The notes under the pieces: model-generated
Database searches by the model: none
Seen by the model: the letters and a program-made list of their open reading frames with translations, nothing else
What the model was told of the DNA's origin: nothing
Shown: in pieces, positions 43,536 to 52,111 of the stretch
How positions within the stretch are numbered: position 1 is the first letter of the stretch
How the letters are laid out: each line of letters begins with the position of its first letter
DNA from: a virus
Strand: one strand, 5' to 3'
Virus record (IMG/VR): IMGVR_UViG_3300031787_005083
Location: 121,763 to 185,762 of that record
Length of the DNA stretch: 64,000 bases
Made by a program: the position numbers and the translations under genes

Positions 43536-44818
43536 TACTTGTCGTAGTGCGCAGTCAATCCAAACGGTGCTTGTAAATTTTTGTCATGATGTCCGTGAAC
43601 AATAAAAATAGTATCACAGTAATCATCCTCGCCCCAACTGTCCCACGGATAACCGTCAGTAAACATAATAAACTTTTTAGGGTTAATATCATGGTCTCTC
43701 ATGTATTTCCAGTTAGCCATAAAGTCAGTACCGCCGCCGCCCATAATCTCGTAACTGAGCAAGTCATCGCCTGTGTCAGCAGTAAAGTCTTGTTCATTAT
43801 ACACTTTTGTATCAAAGCACCAAAGTTTAATTTGATAATCTTTGTACTCGTCCATAATGCCTTTAATTTCACTTAAAAAGTCTTTAGCCTGATCATCACC
43901 GATACTTCCGCTCATATCCAAACTAACAGCAATATCGATAGTTTCGTCGTATTGTTGTCCGGGTAATACGGCACCAGTATGCCAGCCTTTACGCGAAGGA
44001 CGAGCAAAGGTAAAGTCATGCTTAATAGTGCTTTGGATTTGTTGACGCAGAAGTTCACGCCAATTCATTTTTGGCTCAGTAAGCTCTTTGATCATACGTA
44101 CAATTTCGCCCGGAGTGTTACCAGCACCTGCTGCCTGTGCCGCTTGTAGCATGCCTTCTTTAATCTCGTCACGAATCTTTTGCATCTCATCTTTAGAATA
44201 CTTTGGACGACCTTTGCCTTTACCGTCTTTGTCATCACCTTCTCCATCACCTTCACCGTCGAGGTCTAGGTGTTCGTCTAGCATAGAACCTAGACTTTCT
44301 AGAAATTCTTTACCATTTTTTTGTGCTTGCTTAAATAGTTCTTCGTAAACTTCTTCGCTAGTCCAGCCAGCATATTTTGCATCTTTAAAGCAGTCTACTA
44401 GGGTAGGCTCTACACCAATTCGATCTCGAATTAACAAGTTGTTGACAATGTAGTCCTGTGCAATATTAGACAAAACTGGATCCATGTTACGATCTTGCCA
44501 AGTACGGCGACCAAGATGGTCAAATACACAATGCAGGATCTCGTGTGCAATAACAAACTCAATCTCTTTATTAGACATTGCATTAAAGAATTGAGTATTG
44601 AAATAAAGATTTCGACCGTCTACAGCGGCAGTAGGCAACCATTCATCTGCTGCCTGAATTCGCAAACGAGTTGCCATGTTACCAAAGAATGGGTGACGTA
44701 GAAGTAAGCCAACTCTTGCAACAATGATACGATCAAGAACTTCTGTACGCATCTCTGCAAGTTGTTCGGGTGTAATATTTGGATCAGGTGTCCATTGTTT
44801 TTTGCTTGCTACGCTCAT
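43535..44818 (-). CDS. VWA domain/metallopeptidase-like protein (DUF2201-type)
   Basis: A 427-residue protein with a zinc-protease-like HEILH (92-96) in the N-terminal half and a von Willebrand A domain with the MIDAS motif DMSGS (301-305) in the C-terminal half; an acidic Gly/Asp linker of about 25 residues (186-203) separates them. This is the putative metallopeptidase plus VWA partner of a MoxR-type AAA ATPase, which is the next gene upstream. The pair acts as a chaperone or insertase in protein maturation. It has its own sigma70 promoter and AGGAG. Confidence 0.82.
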   Translation of the reverse strand: MSVASKKQWTPDPNITPEQLAEMRTEVLDRIIVARVGLLLRHPFFGNMATRLRIQAADEWLPTAAVDGRNLYFNTQFFNAMSNKEIEFVIAHEILHCVFDHLGRRTWQDRNMDPVLSNIAQDYIVNNLLIRDRIGVEPTLVDCFKDAKYAGWTSEEVYEELFKQAQKNGKEFLESLGSMLDEHLDLDGEGDGEGDDKDGKGKGRPKYSKDEMQKIRDEIKEGMLQAAQAAGAGNTPGEIVRMIKELTEPKMNWRELLRQQIQSTIKHDFTFARPSRKGWHTGAVLPGQQYDETIDIAVSLDMSGSIGDDQAKDFLSEIKGIMDEYKDYQIKLWCFDTKVYNEQDFTADTGDDLLSYEIMGGGGTDFMANWKYMRDHDINPKKFIMFTDGYPWDSWGEDDYCDTIFIVHGHHDKNLQAPFGLTAHYDK

Positions 44819-44849
44819 ATGCTATACTCCTATGTAACTGTATATATGT

Positions 44850-44877
44850 ATTATACAGCATTTGCGGATAAAGTCAA
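44850..44877 (-). promoter_or_regulatory. sigma70 promoter of the VWA gene
   Basis: On the - strand TTGACT (44872-44877) and TATAAT (44850-44855) are separated by 16 nt. This near-consensus host-type promoter would make the VWA gene transcribed early or independently. An AGGAG ribosome site follows in the leader. Confidence 0.65.
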
Positions 44878-44922
44878 GAAAGAAAGTGGGCGTTTTTTGG
44901 AGAAACGCCCATAAACTCTATA

Positions 44923-46014
44923 TTACGCCTTTTGAGCGGCAGTAATATACTTACCAAATCGACTGTGGAACTCGTCAAAACATTCGACTTCGTCCGGATC
45001 AATTGGCAAGCTGTACTGAGTAAGAGCGAGTTTGATGCCCATAACAACCAATTCAGTTTCAAAATTATCCATTGCAAAGCGCAGGAAATTGTTAACTTTA
45101 TTGTCAAACTTCTTATCGCTCTTGTCAGACGCCTCTTTTAGCTCGTAGCAGAGCGAGACTGTCAAGGAATACATGGCACTGATTTCTTTAGTCTTCAGCT
45201 CCTTTACCTTGCCATCCAAAATATCTGTTGGATTAGGCATCTGACTGGCAACCTTGCGGTGCGCCATAAACTTAACAGCAAGACCTTCACCGACTGCGCC
45301 AGAGACTAGGTCAGTAAGTGTATTGCTATCAAGCTCGTCATCTAACAGTTCGCTAACAAAGGACCACGAACGTGGAGTAGCAAACGAACGGCTAGGGGAC
45401 TTTGGATCAAAGTCGTAGAGGTCCTTCTTGCTAAAAGTCAAGAAGCCTACAACGTCTCTGTGGATACTATGATTTACAGCCCATTGGAACCAGTCATCAA
45501 AATTGACAGCCATTTCCAAGTGAACAAAACGGTTAGCTAACGGAGCAGGCATACGATAAGTAACACCTTTGTCAGCTTCTCGATTACCGGCTGCAACAAT
45601 AAACACGTTATCGGGCAATTTGTATTGTCCAACTCGACGGTTCAAAACTAATTGATAAGCCGCTGCCTGTACGCTAGGAGCCGCACTATTCATTTCATCT
45701 AAGAACAAAATAATATTTTCGTGCTTTGATGCCATGATCTCATCAGGCAATTCTGCCGGAGGAGCCCAAACCATTTTACCTTGATTAGAATCAAAGTAAG
45801 GAATACCTTTAATGTCTGTAGGTTCCCAAAGAGATAGACGAACGTCAATTACGTGAGCGTTCATATATTCACCAATTTGGTGAACAACATCAGATTTACC
45901 AATACCTGGGGGACCCCACAGGAAAATTGGTCGACGTTTGATGATTGCATGTTTAATGCTAGCTTTTGCCGAATTAGGCGAAAGTTGACGGGCCGATGAG
46001 CTTTCCGATGCCAT
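44923..46014 (-). CDS. MoxR-type AAA ATPase
   Basis: A 363-residue protein with Walker A GPPGIGKS (34-41), Walker B IILFLDEMN (101-109), and an Arg-rich sensor region (LANRFVHLEM). MoxR ATPases work with VWA proteins to remodel or mature other proteins, and the VWA gene lies immediately downstream. It has its own sigma70-like promoter and an unusual 10-bp inverted repeat in front of it. Its job in the phage is unknown; assembly or host take-over are guesses. Confidence 0.85.
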   Translation of the reverse strand: MASESSSARQLSPNSAKASIKHAIIKRRPIFLWGPPGIGKSDVVHQIGEYMNAHVIDVRLSLWEPTDIKGIPYFDSNQGKMVWAPPAELPDEIMASKHENIILFLDEMNSAAPSVQAAAYQLVLNRRVGQYKLPDNVFIVAAGNREADKGVTYRMPAPLANRFVHLEMAVNFDDWFQWAVNHSIHRDVVGFLTFSKKDLYDFDPKSPSRSFATPRSWSFVSELLDDELDSNTLTDLVSGAVGEGLAVKFMAHRKVASQMPNPTDILDGKVKELKTKEISAMYSLTVSLCYELKEASDKSDKKFDNKVNNFLRFAMDNFETELVVMGIKLALTQYSLPIDPDEVECFDEFHSRFGKYITAAQKA

Positions 46015-46059
46015 TGTGTATTCCTTGTTAAGTTATAAAACAGTCAGTGCCTTACTGTT

Positions 46060-46092
46060 CTTATATTGTAACACCTACACAATATAAGTCAA
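46060..46092 (-). promoter_or_regulatory. sigma70 promoter with inverted repeat, upstream of MoxR
   Basis: TTGACT (46087-46092) and TACAAT (46065-46070) on the - strand, 16 nt apart. The space between holds a perfect 10-bp inverted repeat, CTTATATTGT (46060-46069) and ACAATATAAG (46079-46088), with a 9-nt loop. It covers the -10 and touches the -35, where a dimeric repressor or activator would bind; an RNA hairpin is the alternative. Confidence 0.6.
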
Positions 46093-46108
46093 GATCTAGT
46101 TTACCAAA

Positions 46109-46495
46109 CTACTCCGCATCGTGTCGTTTCATTGCTTTGGTTAATCCGTATTTACGTATGTCTCCGGAAAAAAGATGAAGTTCGAGAGCTTTCTTTTCGT
46201 CCGTTACAATAATTGAATCTCTGCCTAACCAATATGGACAAGTAATAAATCGATCTAACCAAATTATGGTTTGCGTAGTTAATTCAAAATCTTTTGGAAA
46301 AGGAACTTCGTATGTTTGGAGATCAAGTGTATCAGTGACAAAAAGATATCCTTGATCTGTAAGACGCAGGCCACCTTCGTCTTTGGATCTAGTGTTTTGC
46401 CACCATGTTGAATAATATTCTTTAAAAGATATTTCGTTAACACCTTTTCCGGCCTGTTTTAGAAATATCTTTGTATATGTTTCTTTCCAATTCAT
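46109..46495 (-). CDS. phage protein of unknown function
   Basis: A 128-residue protein, mostly short strands and charged loops, with no recognised motif. It overlaps the upstream 98-residue gene by 4 nt and precedes the MoxR promoter. Similar short genes are common in marine T4-like phages. Confidence 0.6.
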   Translation of the reverse strand: MNWKETYTKIFLKQAGKGVNEISFKEYYSTWWQNTRSKDEGGLRLTDQGYLFVTDTLDLQTYEVPFPKDFELTTQTIIWLDRFITCPYWLGRDSIIVTDEKKALELHLFSGDIRKYGLTKAMKRHDAE

Positions 46496-46788
46496 TGTAT
46501 TTCTTCAAGTACGATTTCGCCTGAAGTTAATTTTACTACTTGGAAGTCTGCGCAGGAAAACATTTCGTTTAATTTTTTTGCCAAATTAAATGCATGGCCA
46601 GGATTACTAAACGAAACTTTTTTATATTTTGGTCCCGGATAATTAGTGAGCATGTTAGAACTTTTAAGATTAAACGGATCGCCCTTGTAAAAGACAGCCC
46701 AAATAGCTTCAGCACGAAGCACTTGCTCACTCTTGTATGTTTTTTTATCTACGTGATCTAACAACACAGTGGGTTTTGGTCTACTCAT
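46492..46788 (-). CDS. phage protein of unknown function
   Basis: A 98-residue basic protein with the segment AEAIWAVFYKGDPFNLK and later AFNLAKKLNEMFSC. No domain recognised. It is first in its operon, with AAAGGA before ATG and a perfect TATAAATA late box at 46819-46826. Confidence 0.6.
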   Translation of the reverse strand: MSRPKPTVLLDHVDKKTYKSEQVLRAEAIWAVFYKGDPFNLKSSNMLTNYPGPKYKKVSFSNPGHAFNLAKKLNEMFSCADFQVVKLTSGEIVLEEIQ

Positions 46789-46818
46789 ATACGCAATCCT
46801 TTAAATTAACTACGTATA

Positions 46819-46826
46819 TATTTATA
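46819..46826 (-). promoter_or_regulatory. consensus late promoter box
   Basis: TATAAATA on the - strand, an exact T4 late consensus, 31 nt before the ATG of the 98-residue protein. The leader holds AAAGGA, so this is the ordinary leadered type. Confidence 0.55.
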
Positions 46827-46853
46827 TCAAAAACACATTATATTACCTGTTTA

Positions 46854-47102
46854 TTACCATCCAGGATTACTTGAACCTATTTGAATTTGAATTACTTCGT
46901 TGTCGCCTGAGTTCTTTTTAGCTAATATTTGTTCTAAATCACCGTTTAAACGTGTCATAACAAGCCCTAAAGTAAATGCTAGAGCCTTAGCTTGCTGTAT
47001 GTCTATGCGGATGTCTTTGGCTCGACTGGCATCTGCACTCTTAACTTGGTTAAGAAACTGCGTAATAGGTGTAGTGTTTAACGGCTCATTTTGTGTTGAC
47101 AC
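46854..47102 (-). CDS. small phage protein of unknown function
   Basis: An 82-residue protein starting at GTG (47102), with CAGGAG about 7 nt upstream. It is helical with a mixed-charge middle (DASRAKDIRIDIQQAKALAF). It overlaps the next gene upstream. No domain recognised. Confidence 0.55.
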   Translation of the reverse strand: MSTQNEPLNTTPITQFLNQVKSADASRAKDIRIDIQQAKALAFTLGLVMTRLNGDLEQILAKKNSGDNEVIQIQIGSSNPGW

Positions 47103-47556
47103 GACTTAACTCCTGTCTCATTTCTATCTCAGTCCTAAACGGACCTTTAGTTTCGTAGCGTTCTACAGTGATCAGCTTTGGACAAAAACTTTTGACCCAA
47201 CCTTTTTCAAAGTGAATCACATAATATCCTGCACAATATAAACTTTTTGATTTAGCTGATTTTGTAAAAAGAGGAAGTTTTCGTTTTACATCAAATATAG
47301 GATTGTGTGGTTGACACGATGTTGCATAGCCGTGAACTTCTTTGGTATAGTCTTTGGCTATTTTAAGAGCAGTCCATGTTACATCGTTACCTAAGGTTTT
47401 CTTAAGTTGTTTTTGATTTTCAAAAAATCGTGTGCCAGCTTTGTCGCTTAGGATATACTTTTCATCGTTATAAGAAATGGTAGCTACATTTTCACCATCT
47501 TCCTCAACAATCCAAAATTTACCACCTAATATTTCTTTCGCTATCATTTTATTCAT
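47086..47556 (-). CDS. phage protein of unknown function
   Basis: A 156-residue protein from ATG 47556, which overlaps the RNase H stop as ATGA; the longer frame from 47625 lies in that gene and is rejected. It is rich in Lys and Tyr with a basic second half (KRKLPLFTKSAKSKSLYC), so nucleic acid binding is conceivable. No domain recognised. Confidence 0.6.
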   Translation of the reverse strand: MNKMIAKEILGGKFWIVEEDGENVATISYNDEKYILSDKAGTRFFENQKQLKKTLGNDVTWTALKIAKDYTKEVHGYATSCQPHNPIFDVKRKLPLFTKSAKSKSLYCAGYYVIHFEKGWVKSFCPKLITVERYETKGPFRTEIEMRQELSRVNTK

Positions 47557-48539
47557 CCCGGATACCTCGCATTTAATGGTACAGCATATAACTGTGCATT
47601 GTCGGCCACTCGTTGCATGTCCCACTTAGCACAAAATTTAATCAGTCGCATTCCAACTTGTGTAATGTCTTTTGGAAAGCTAGCTTGTTTAATTGTATTA
47701 TTAATTAGTTCTTTAATTTCTAAAGGTTGTGCTGTTAAATCGCATAGAGTCACATTTCTATTATAGTCGTCTAACACACGATGTTCTACACCCTCGTGAT
47801 CGGACCAACGTTGCAACATGAGATTATTCCAAGCATAGCCTTTGGTATTCTTATCAGCATATGCTTCAGTAAGGCCTACTTTATTCTTAGTACCTTTAAC
47901 TCTAACACCAGGATATGCACTAAAGACATTATCACTAGTATCGCCACGCATACATTTTTCAAATAGCAACCAATCTGGATTAGGGGCAGGCTTAATTTCT
48001 TTCGTTTTCTTATCAATTACAGACTTACCCTTGTCGTCAAAATAGCCTTCATGAGTAGTTGTAATATTACTGACACCATTATATTGTTTTACGTTTGGTG
48101 CAATGAGTTGTGCAAAGTCGCCGTCTGTAGAAATAATCACGTGATTGTCATGCGGGTGATTCTGCACCCAGCCTGCAATCAAGTCATCTGCTTCTAGTTG
48201 TGGGTGTTGCATTACAGTACAATTTGTTTTAGTTTGTACAAAATCTTTAAACTCGTCAAAGATTTCCCAAAACATTTTATCTTCCTCAGCTTCACGGGGA
48301 GTGAGCGCATCACGAGTTTCTTGTCGATTTCGCTTGTAAGGTTGATAAAAATCTTTACGCCAGCTACGTCCCTCAAGACAGAATACTACATGATCTGCAT
48401 TAAAGTCAGTCCAAGCCTTTTTAATCGAATTGAATGTAATATGCAGGGCCATGCCCACTTTTGTGTCAAGGTCACCACGTACTACGTGTCGAGCTCTAAA
48501 AAAAGTGTTTGCAGTATCTACTAGGATGTATGTGCTCAT
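47553..48539 (-). CDS. rnh: T4 RNase H-like 5'-3' exonuclease (FEN family)
   Basis: A 328-residue nuclease of the 5' nuclease family. The N-terminal LVDTANTFFRARH holds the first metal Asp, followed by FCLEGRSWRKDFYQPYKRNR, the acidic cluster LEADDLIAG, and STDGDFAQL. These match T4 RNase H and phage 5' nucleases that remove RNA primers and flaps during lagging-strand synthesis. It is near the expected length (T4 protein about 305 residues). A helical protein gene lies just upstream and one of unknown role downstream. Confidence 0.85.
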   Translation of the reverse strand: MSTYILVDTANTFFRARHVVRGDLDTKVGMALHITFNSIKKAWTDFNADHVVFCLEGRSWRKDFYQPYKRNRQETRDALTPREAEEDKMFWEIFDEFKDFVQTKTNCTVMQHPQLEADDLIAGWVQNHPHDNHVIISTDGDFAQLIAPNVKQYNGVSNITTTHEGYFDDKGKSVIDKKTKEIKPAPNPDWLLFEKCMRGDTSDNVFSAYPGVRVKGTKNKVGLTEAYADKNTKGYAWNNLMLQRWSDHEGVEHRVLDDYNRNVTLCDLTAQPLEIKELINNTIKQASFPKDITQVGMRLIKFCAKWDMQRVADNAQLYAVPLNARYPG

Positions 48540-48985
48540 GAAACTTCGCTTTTGCCTTTTGCAATTGGTACTACATTAATATAACCAGCGCCGCGATTTG
48601 CATCCATGCCTTCTTCACTTAGCATTTGTGATACAATGTCGCGGAACCAACGATCTACAACTTCTTCATCTGGATCACCTTCAAACCCGTATCCAGCTTG
48701 TCTTAATTGTACTATAAAAAGGTCATTCCAGTCAAGCTCAAAAAATCCATTCCTAATATTTTCTGGATTAACTTTAGTATCAAGCACCGCTACCCAAGGT
48801 TCTCCTTTAACTGTAGCACGTTCTTTTGGTGTCAATTTAGCTTGTTCTTCTGCTTTGGCAGCACGTTCAGCAGCCTCAGTGGCTGTTTTGGCTGCTTTGG
48901 CAGCGGCTGTAGCTATTGCCATATTACGTTCAGCTTCTGCCTTGATCTTATCTATGCCAAATAATTTTTCTATAAATTTTTTCAT
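48536..48985 (-). CDS. phage protein with N-terminal coiled coil
   Basis: A 149-residue protein from ATG 48985, which shares a base with the QueE stop (TAATG). Residues 15-52 are an Ala/Glu/Lys-rich predicted coiled coil with a heptad-like AxxAxxA pattern; the C-terminal 90 residues form a compact acidic domain (RQAGYGFEGDPDEEVVDRWF). Function unknown. It sits between QueE and RNase H. Confidence 0.65.
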   Translation of the reverse strand: MKKFIEKLFGIDKIKAEAERNMAIATAAAKAAKTATEAAERAAKAEEQAKLTPKERATVKGEPWVAVLDTKVNPENIRNGFFELDWNDLFIVQLRQAGYGFEGDPDEEVVDRWFRDIVSQMLSEEGMDANRGAGYINVVPIAKGKSEVS

Positions 48986-49842
48986 TAAGTACCCCATTCA
49001 TTTTTAAATAGCGGCACTTGCAAACGATCGCTATAGCGTAATCCGTTTTTCATTGCCAGTAATGCTACATTCTTATTGTTTAGTGCGTACACACTTTCTA
49101 CACCGCCAACTGGCATTAGATAAACATGCCCGTCAAAACCAGCCGCACGATATTCTTCAGTTGCACGTTTAGCATCTTCAAAATCTTGTTCTGTAGCAAT
49201 AACAAACTTCAAATATGCTGTACCAACTTTTTCGTATTCACAAACTATTTCAGGAAGAATTGCTTCTTCCCACTTCTCACCACTACATGGAAGTTTAGCA
49301 CTTACACTGAATGTAACTTCTCTCTCGTCACTACCAAGAAACCAATCTGTTAAGTATTCTTTAAATTCTGGAGTAAGTCTCTGGGTACCGTTTGTTTCAA
49401 ATGTAATCTCTTTCAAACCCGCCATCTTAGGATGACTTAGCAAGTCTGGATAAGCACGTTGCCAACCTAGTAAAGGTTCGCCGCCTGTAATTACAAGATG
49501 TTCGTCTTCCCACTCATTGTATGGCAGTATCTCCATAATGCGATCAGCAATGGCATCACTAGTAAGCATTGGACTTAGATCTTTAAATGCTGGATGCCAA
49601 CTTGCATAACTATCACATCCTGTACTTACTAACGGAAGTTCTTCATATTTTTGAAAAGACTCTATATTTGCATGTGTATACGCAATATCATCTGCTTCAA
49701 TACTAATTTTATCACGCGGCATACCAAAGCCTGCACATTTAAAGTTGCAGCCGAATGTGCGTAAAAAGACACTAGGTACACCCATGTACCTACCTTCGCC
49801 TTGTATACTGTAAAAAAGTTCTGCTATTTTTATTTTGCTCAT
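48985..49842 (-). CDS. queE: QueE, 7-carboxy-7-deazaguanine synthase
   Basis: A 285-residue radical SAM enzyme that converts 6-carboxytetrahydropterin to 7-carboxy-7-deazaguanine. The N-terminus LFYSIQGEGRYMGVPSVFLR and FGCNFKC, and GGEPLLG later, are QueE signatures. The third cluster cysteine is not at the usual place: C32-x3-C36 are followed by AGFGMPR, and the CDSY motif that normally follows at once appears 40 residues later (C76), so the sequence has an insertion in the cluster loop. FolE, a QueD-like protein and a DpdA-like enzyme lie in the same core. Confidence 0.82.
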   Translation of the reverse strand: MSKIKIAELFYSIQGEGRYMGVPSVFLRTFGCNFKCAGFGMPRDKISIEADDIAYTHANIESFQKYEELPLVSTGCDSYASWHPAFKDLSPMLTSDAIADRIMEILPYNEWEDEHLVITGGEPLLGWQRAYPDLLSHPKMAGLKEITFETNGTQRLTPEFKEYLTDWFLGSDEREVTFSVSAKLPCSGEKWEEAILPEIVCEYEKVGTAYLKFVIATEQDFEDAKRATEEYRAAGFDGHVYLMPVGGVESVYALNNKNVALLAMKNGLRYSDRLQVPLFKNEWGT

Positions 49843-50114
49843 GCTTTTAATGATTCCATGGTTGCTATTTTTGCAATACGATCGCCAAAGTCTTGATCAT
49901 TAGTGATAATATAAGTTTGGTTATGACTGCGATCCTTTATGCGATCATAGTAACGAAACTCTACAACTTTGCCGCCTATTGCATTGTATACTTTAAAGTT
50001 TAACACAGGTTCGCCTTCAATGCAATCACTTTCTCTACTAGATATGCATATATCTTTTCCAGGAGTATCTTCTTCAAACATCCAATTACGTAATTTACGT
50101 TTAATCCATTTCAT
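49839..50114 (-). CDS. small phage protein of unknown function
   Basis: A 91-residue protein from ATG 50114, with AAAGGA 7 nt upstream; the longer frame from 50192 is rejected. It has strands with KVVEFRYYDR and an acidic end. It overlaps the QueE start by ATGA, so it may be co-translated with QueE. No domain recognised. Confidence 0.6.
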   Translation of the reverse strand: MKWIKRKLRNWMFEEDTPGKDICISSRESDCIEGEPVLNFKVYNAIGGKVVEFRYYDRIKDRSHNQTYIITNDQDFGDRIAKIATMESLKA

Positions 50115-50326
50115 ACTTTGTCCTTTAACCACTCGTCTACTTTGGCTTCTGCTTCTTCCTGTGAAACAGCATAAGCATAAATCCAATAACATTCATCCTT
50201 GCCTTTAATATCAAATGGCACAGGTCCGTTAAACAATATACCGTCTTCTAACATACGTTTAACTTCAAACTTTTTTAAATTTCTAGCACGATTAATTAAA
50301 TCGTTAGTCATGTCTATTGAGTTCAT
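50111..50326 (-). CDS. small phage protein of unknown function
   Basis: A 71-residue protein from ATG 50326 with AAAGGA upstream; a longer frame to 50416 would read into the next gene. It is charged, with YWIYAYAVSQEEAEAKVDEW at its C-terminus. No domain recognised. Confidence 0.6.
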   Translation of the reverse strand: MNSIDMTNDLINRARNLKKFEVKRMLEDGILFNGPVPFDIKGKDECYWIYAYAVSQEEAEAKVDEWLKDKV

Positions 50327-50985
50327 TTTGTTTCCTTTATTAAACCACGCCACAGTACTACATGTTCGTTGGACCATTGATTGCCGTCCCATTGTGCATA
50401 TGTAGGAAATGGCCAATTAGGTGTTACACTTGAAGTAATTTGATAAGTACCGTTTCTTACAGGATTAATATTTACAGAAAACCAATCAGTTACTTCTGGC
50501 TCTTCAACTACTATTTCTTCAACAGATTTAATAGGAACTCCGCCTACAGAAATATTTTTATCAGGTTCGCCTTGAAATACTTCGCCAGTATCTTGATTAG
50601 TAAGTTCTAAAGGACCGTAGTAGTGATATTCTGTATCGTCTAGCATCCAACCTAACGCCTCAACAGCTTCGTATGTATCTTCGTCCCAAGCAGTATTAAA
50701 CTCTTCAAGGTCTGTATCAGTACAGTTACGACCTGCTTCAGTGTCTGCCCAACATCCGTCAATTAGGTCCCATAGTTCCCAACATTCGTCATTTTCAATA
50801 CAGCTAAGTTCGTAACCGTCTTCGTTTTTAAGTTCTTCGTCAGTAAGTGGTCGCTCATCTGATTCTACGCTAAAAGTACCCCAGCGATAACCTTCTTCGC
50901 GAATAATTACCTTGCTGTCTTTATACCAAAATTGTCGCTCAACAGCGGATTTTTTATATTGTGGTGAAAGTTTCCAAGTAGTCAT
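50323..50985 (-). CDS. acidic phage protein of unknown function
   Basis: A 220-residue acidic protein from ATG 50985, with AAGGA upstream. Its middle is very rich in Asp/Glu/Trp (DLIDGCWADTEAGRNCTD), and the C-terminus has strands and Trp. I recognise no domain. It lies between FolE and small genes of the QueE operon, so co-regulation is likely. Confidence 0.6.
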   Translation of the reverse strand: MTTWKLSPQYKKSAVERQFWYKDSKVIIREEGYRWGTFSVESDERPLTDEELKNEDGYELSCIENDECWELWDLIDGCWADTEAGRNCTDTDLEEFNTAWDEDTYEAVEALGWMLDDTEYHYYGPLELTNQDTGEVFQGEPDKNISVGGVPIKSVEEIVVEEPEVTDWFSVNINPVRNGTYQITSSVTPNWPFPTYAQWDGNQWSNEHVVLWRGLIKETK

Positions 50986-50995
50986 ATTTTGTTCC

Positions 50996-51835
50996 TTATC
51001 TCGGTGCAAACTCTTGTTGTAATTTGATATTGTCAAAGAATTCTTTCTTTGTATGAGGATCATCTTTAAATGTTCCTTTAAGGACTGTAGTCTGTGTTAG
51101 TGAGCTATGCGCCATAATGCCGCGATTCTCACAACATCCATGTGTTGCTTGAATGTATACTGCTACGTTTTCGGAGTCAGTAGCTTTACTAATCTCACGG
51201 GCAATGTCGTTGCAAAGCTCCTCCTGGAGTGTGCCTCGTCTAGCACACCACTGTGCAATACGTGTGTACTTGCTGAGCCCAATAAGTTTCTGAGCGGCAA
51301 TAATACCAATATAAGCAACGCCACTAACGGGTTGATGATGATGACTGCACATACTGCGAAGCTCACTACGAACAACCAACATACCTTCGTAACGGTCCTG
51401 CGAGTCGTTTGGAAATGCTGTTGCGTCTGGTCCTGGTTCATATCTGCCACTCATAATTTCGTTGAAGTACATTTTAGCAAGCCGTCTTGCTGTACCATGC
51501 GAGTTAGGATCGTTTTCACGATCAATCAACAAAGTATCTAATACTTGTTCAAATGCTTCTGTAGCTTCGTTGATTAAATGTTCTTTATCACTTTCGTGTA
51601 AGTAATCACTTATATTGTCTCCAGCCCAATATCTCTTTCCTTCTCTTTTCATTTTAGCACGTAGTACAGCAGATAGACTAGATTCCTTATATCCGCCGTC
51701 ACCTGCCATTGCGTCAAGTGCTGTTTCTTTTTTAATATAAACCGGCTTACCCAATGGTTCATATTTCTCTTCAACAAACTCCCTGTTGTCAGGACCGTTC
51801 ATTATCGGATCCGGTTTAAATTCTGCTTTTGTCAA
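50996..51835 (-). CDS. folE: GTP cyclohydrolase I (FolE)
   Basis: A 279-residue enzyme that opens GTP to 7,8-dihydroneopterin triphosphate, the first step to deazaguanines (and folate). The zinc site is C163/H166 (SMCSHHHQP) with C234 (THGCCENRG), and GLSKYTRIAQWCARRGTLQEEL is the typical core. The N-terminal 85 residues are an extension beyond the usual 190-220 residue enzyme. It starts at TTG with GGAG 7 nt upstream and has a consensus sigma70 promoter. QueE, QueD-like and DpdA-like genes lie in the same core. Confidence 0.88.
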   Translation of the reverse strand: MTKAEFKPDPIMNGPDNREFVEEKYEPLGKPVYIKKETALDAMAGDGGYKESSLSAVLRAKMKREGKRYWAGDNISDYLHESDKEHLINEATEAFEQVLDTLLIDRENDPNSHGTARRLAKMYFNEIMSGRYEPGPDATAFPNDSQDRYEGMLVVRSELRSMCSHHHQPVSGVAYIGIIAAQKLIGLSKYTRIAQWCARRGTLQEELCNDIAREISKATDSENVAVYIQATHGCCENRGIMAHSSLTQTTVLKGTFKDDPHTKKEFFDNIKLQQEFAPR

Positions 51836-51875
51836 TTTTATTCTCCGAGTTATAGACGTGGATGTCTATTGTTAA

Positions 51876-51904
51876 ATTATATACTTTATTTAGATCGTTG
51901 TCAA
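51876..51904 (-). promoter_or_regulatory. consensus sigma70 promoter of folE
   Basis: TTGACA (51899-51904) and TATAAT (51876-51881) on the - strand with a 17-nt spacer, a perfect host consensus promoter, drives the FolE/QueE operon early. The spacer also contains TAAATA. Confidence 0.75.
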
Positions 51905-52111
51905 TCATTCTGAAAAATATTTGTTAAGCATTTCTAGCTTATCATCATATTCTGCAATTTGAGCTATCTCTGCTTCAATAGCACTCATTATGTCTGTATG
52001 CTCTGGAATAGCAATTGGGTTCCGTAACATAGTTTCAACATTCATTCTATGTTTTAAAATATGTGATTCAAAATGTGCTTTACTGGCTTGTAGTAGTTCT
52101 TTACGCATCAT
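51905..52111 (-). CDS. small phage protein of unknown function
   Basis: A 68-residue helical protein (ASKAHFESHILKHRMNVETM, then an acidic part). ATG 52111 or 52108, with AAGGAG upstream of both. Similar short proteins occur in marine T4-like phages. It overlaps the CDGSH-like gene by 11 nt. Confidence 0.6.
   Translation of the reverse strand: MMRKELLQASKAHFESHILKHRMNVETMLRNPIAIPEHTDIMSAIEAEIAQIAEYDDKLEMLNKYFSE

Noticed and set aside
44088-44348. Antisense frame rich in Ser/Pro
   Set aside because: It is the complement of the Asp/Gly-rich linker of the VWA protein, a low-complexity artefact.
48606-49007. Antisense Ser/Ala-rich frame
   Set aside because: It is the complement of the Ala/Glu coiled coil gene at 48536-48985; no motif or ribosome site supports it.
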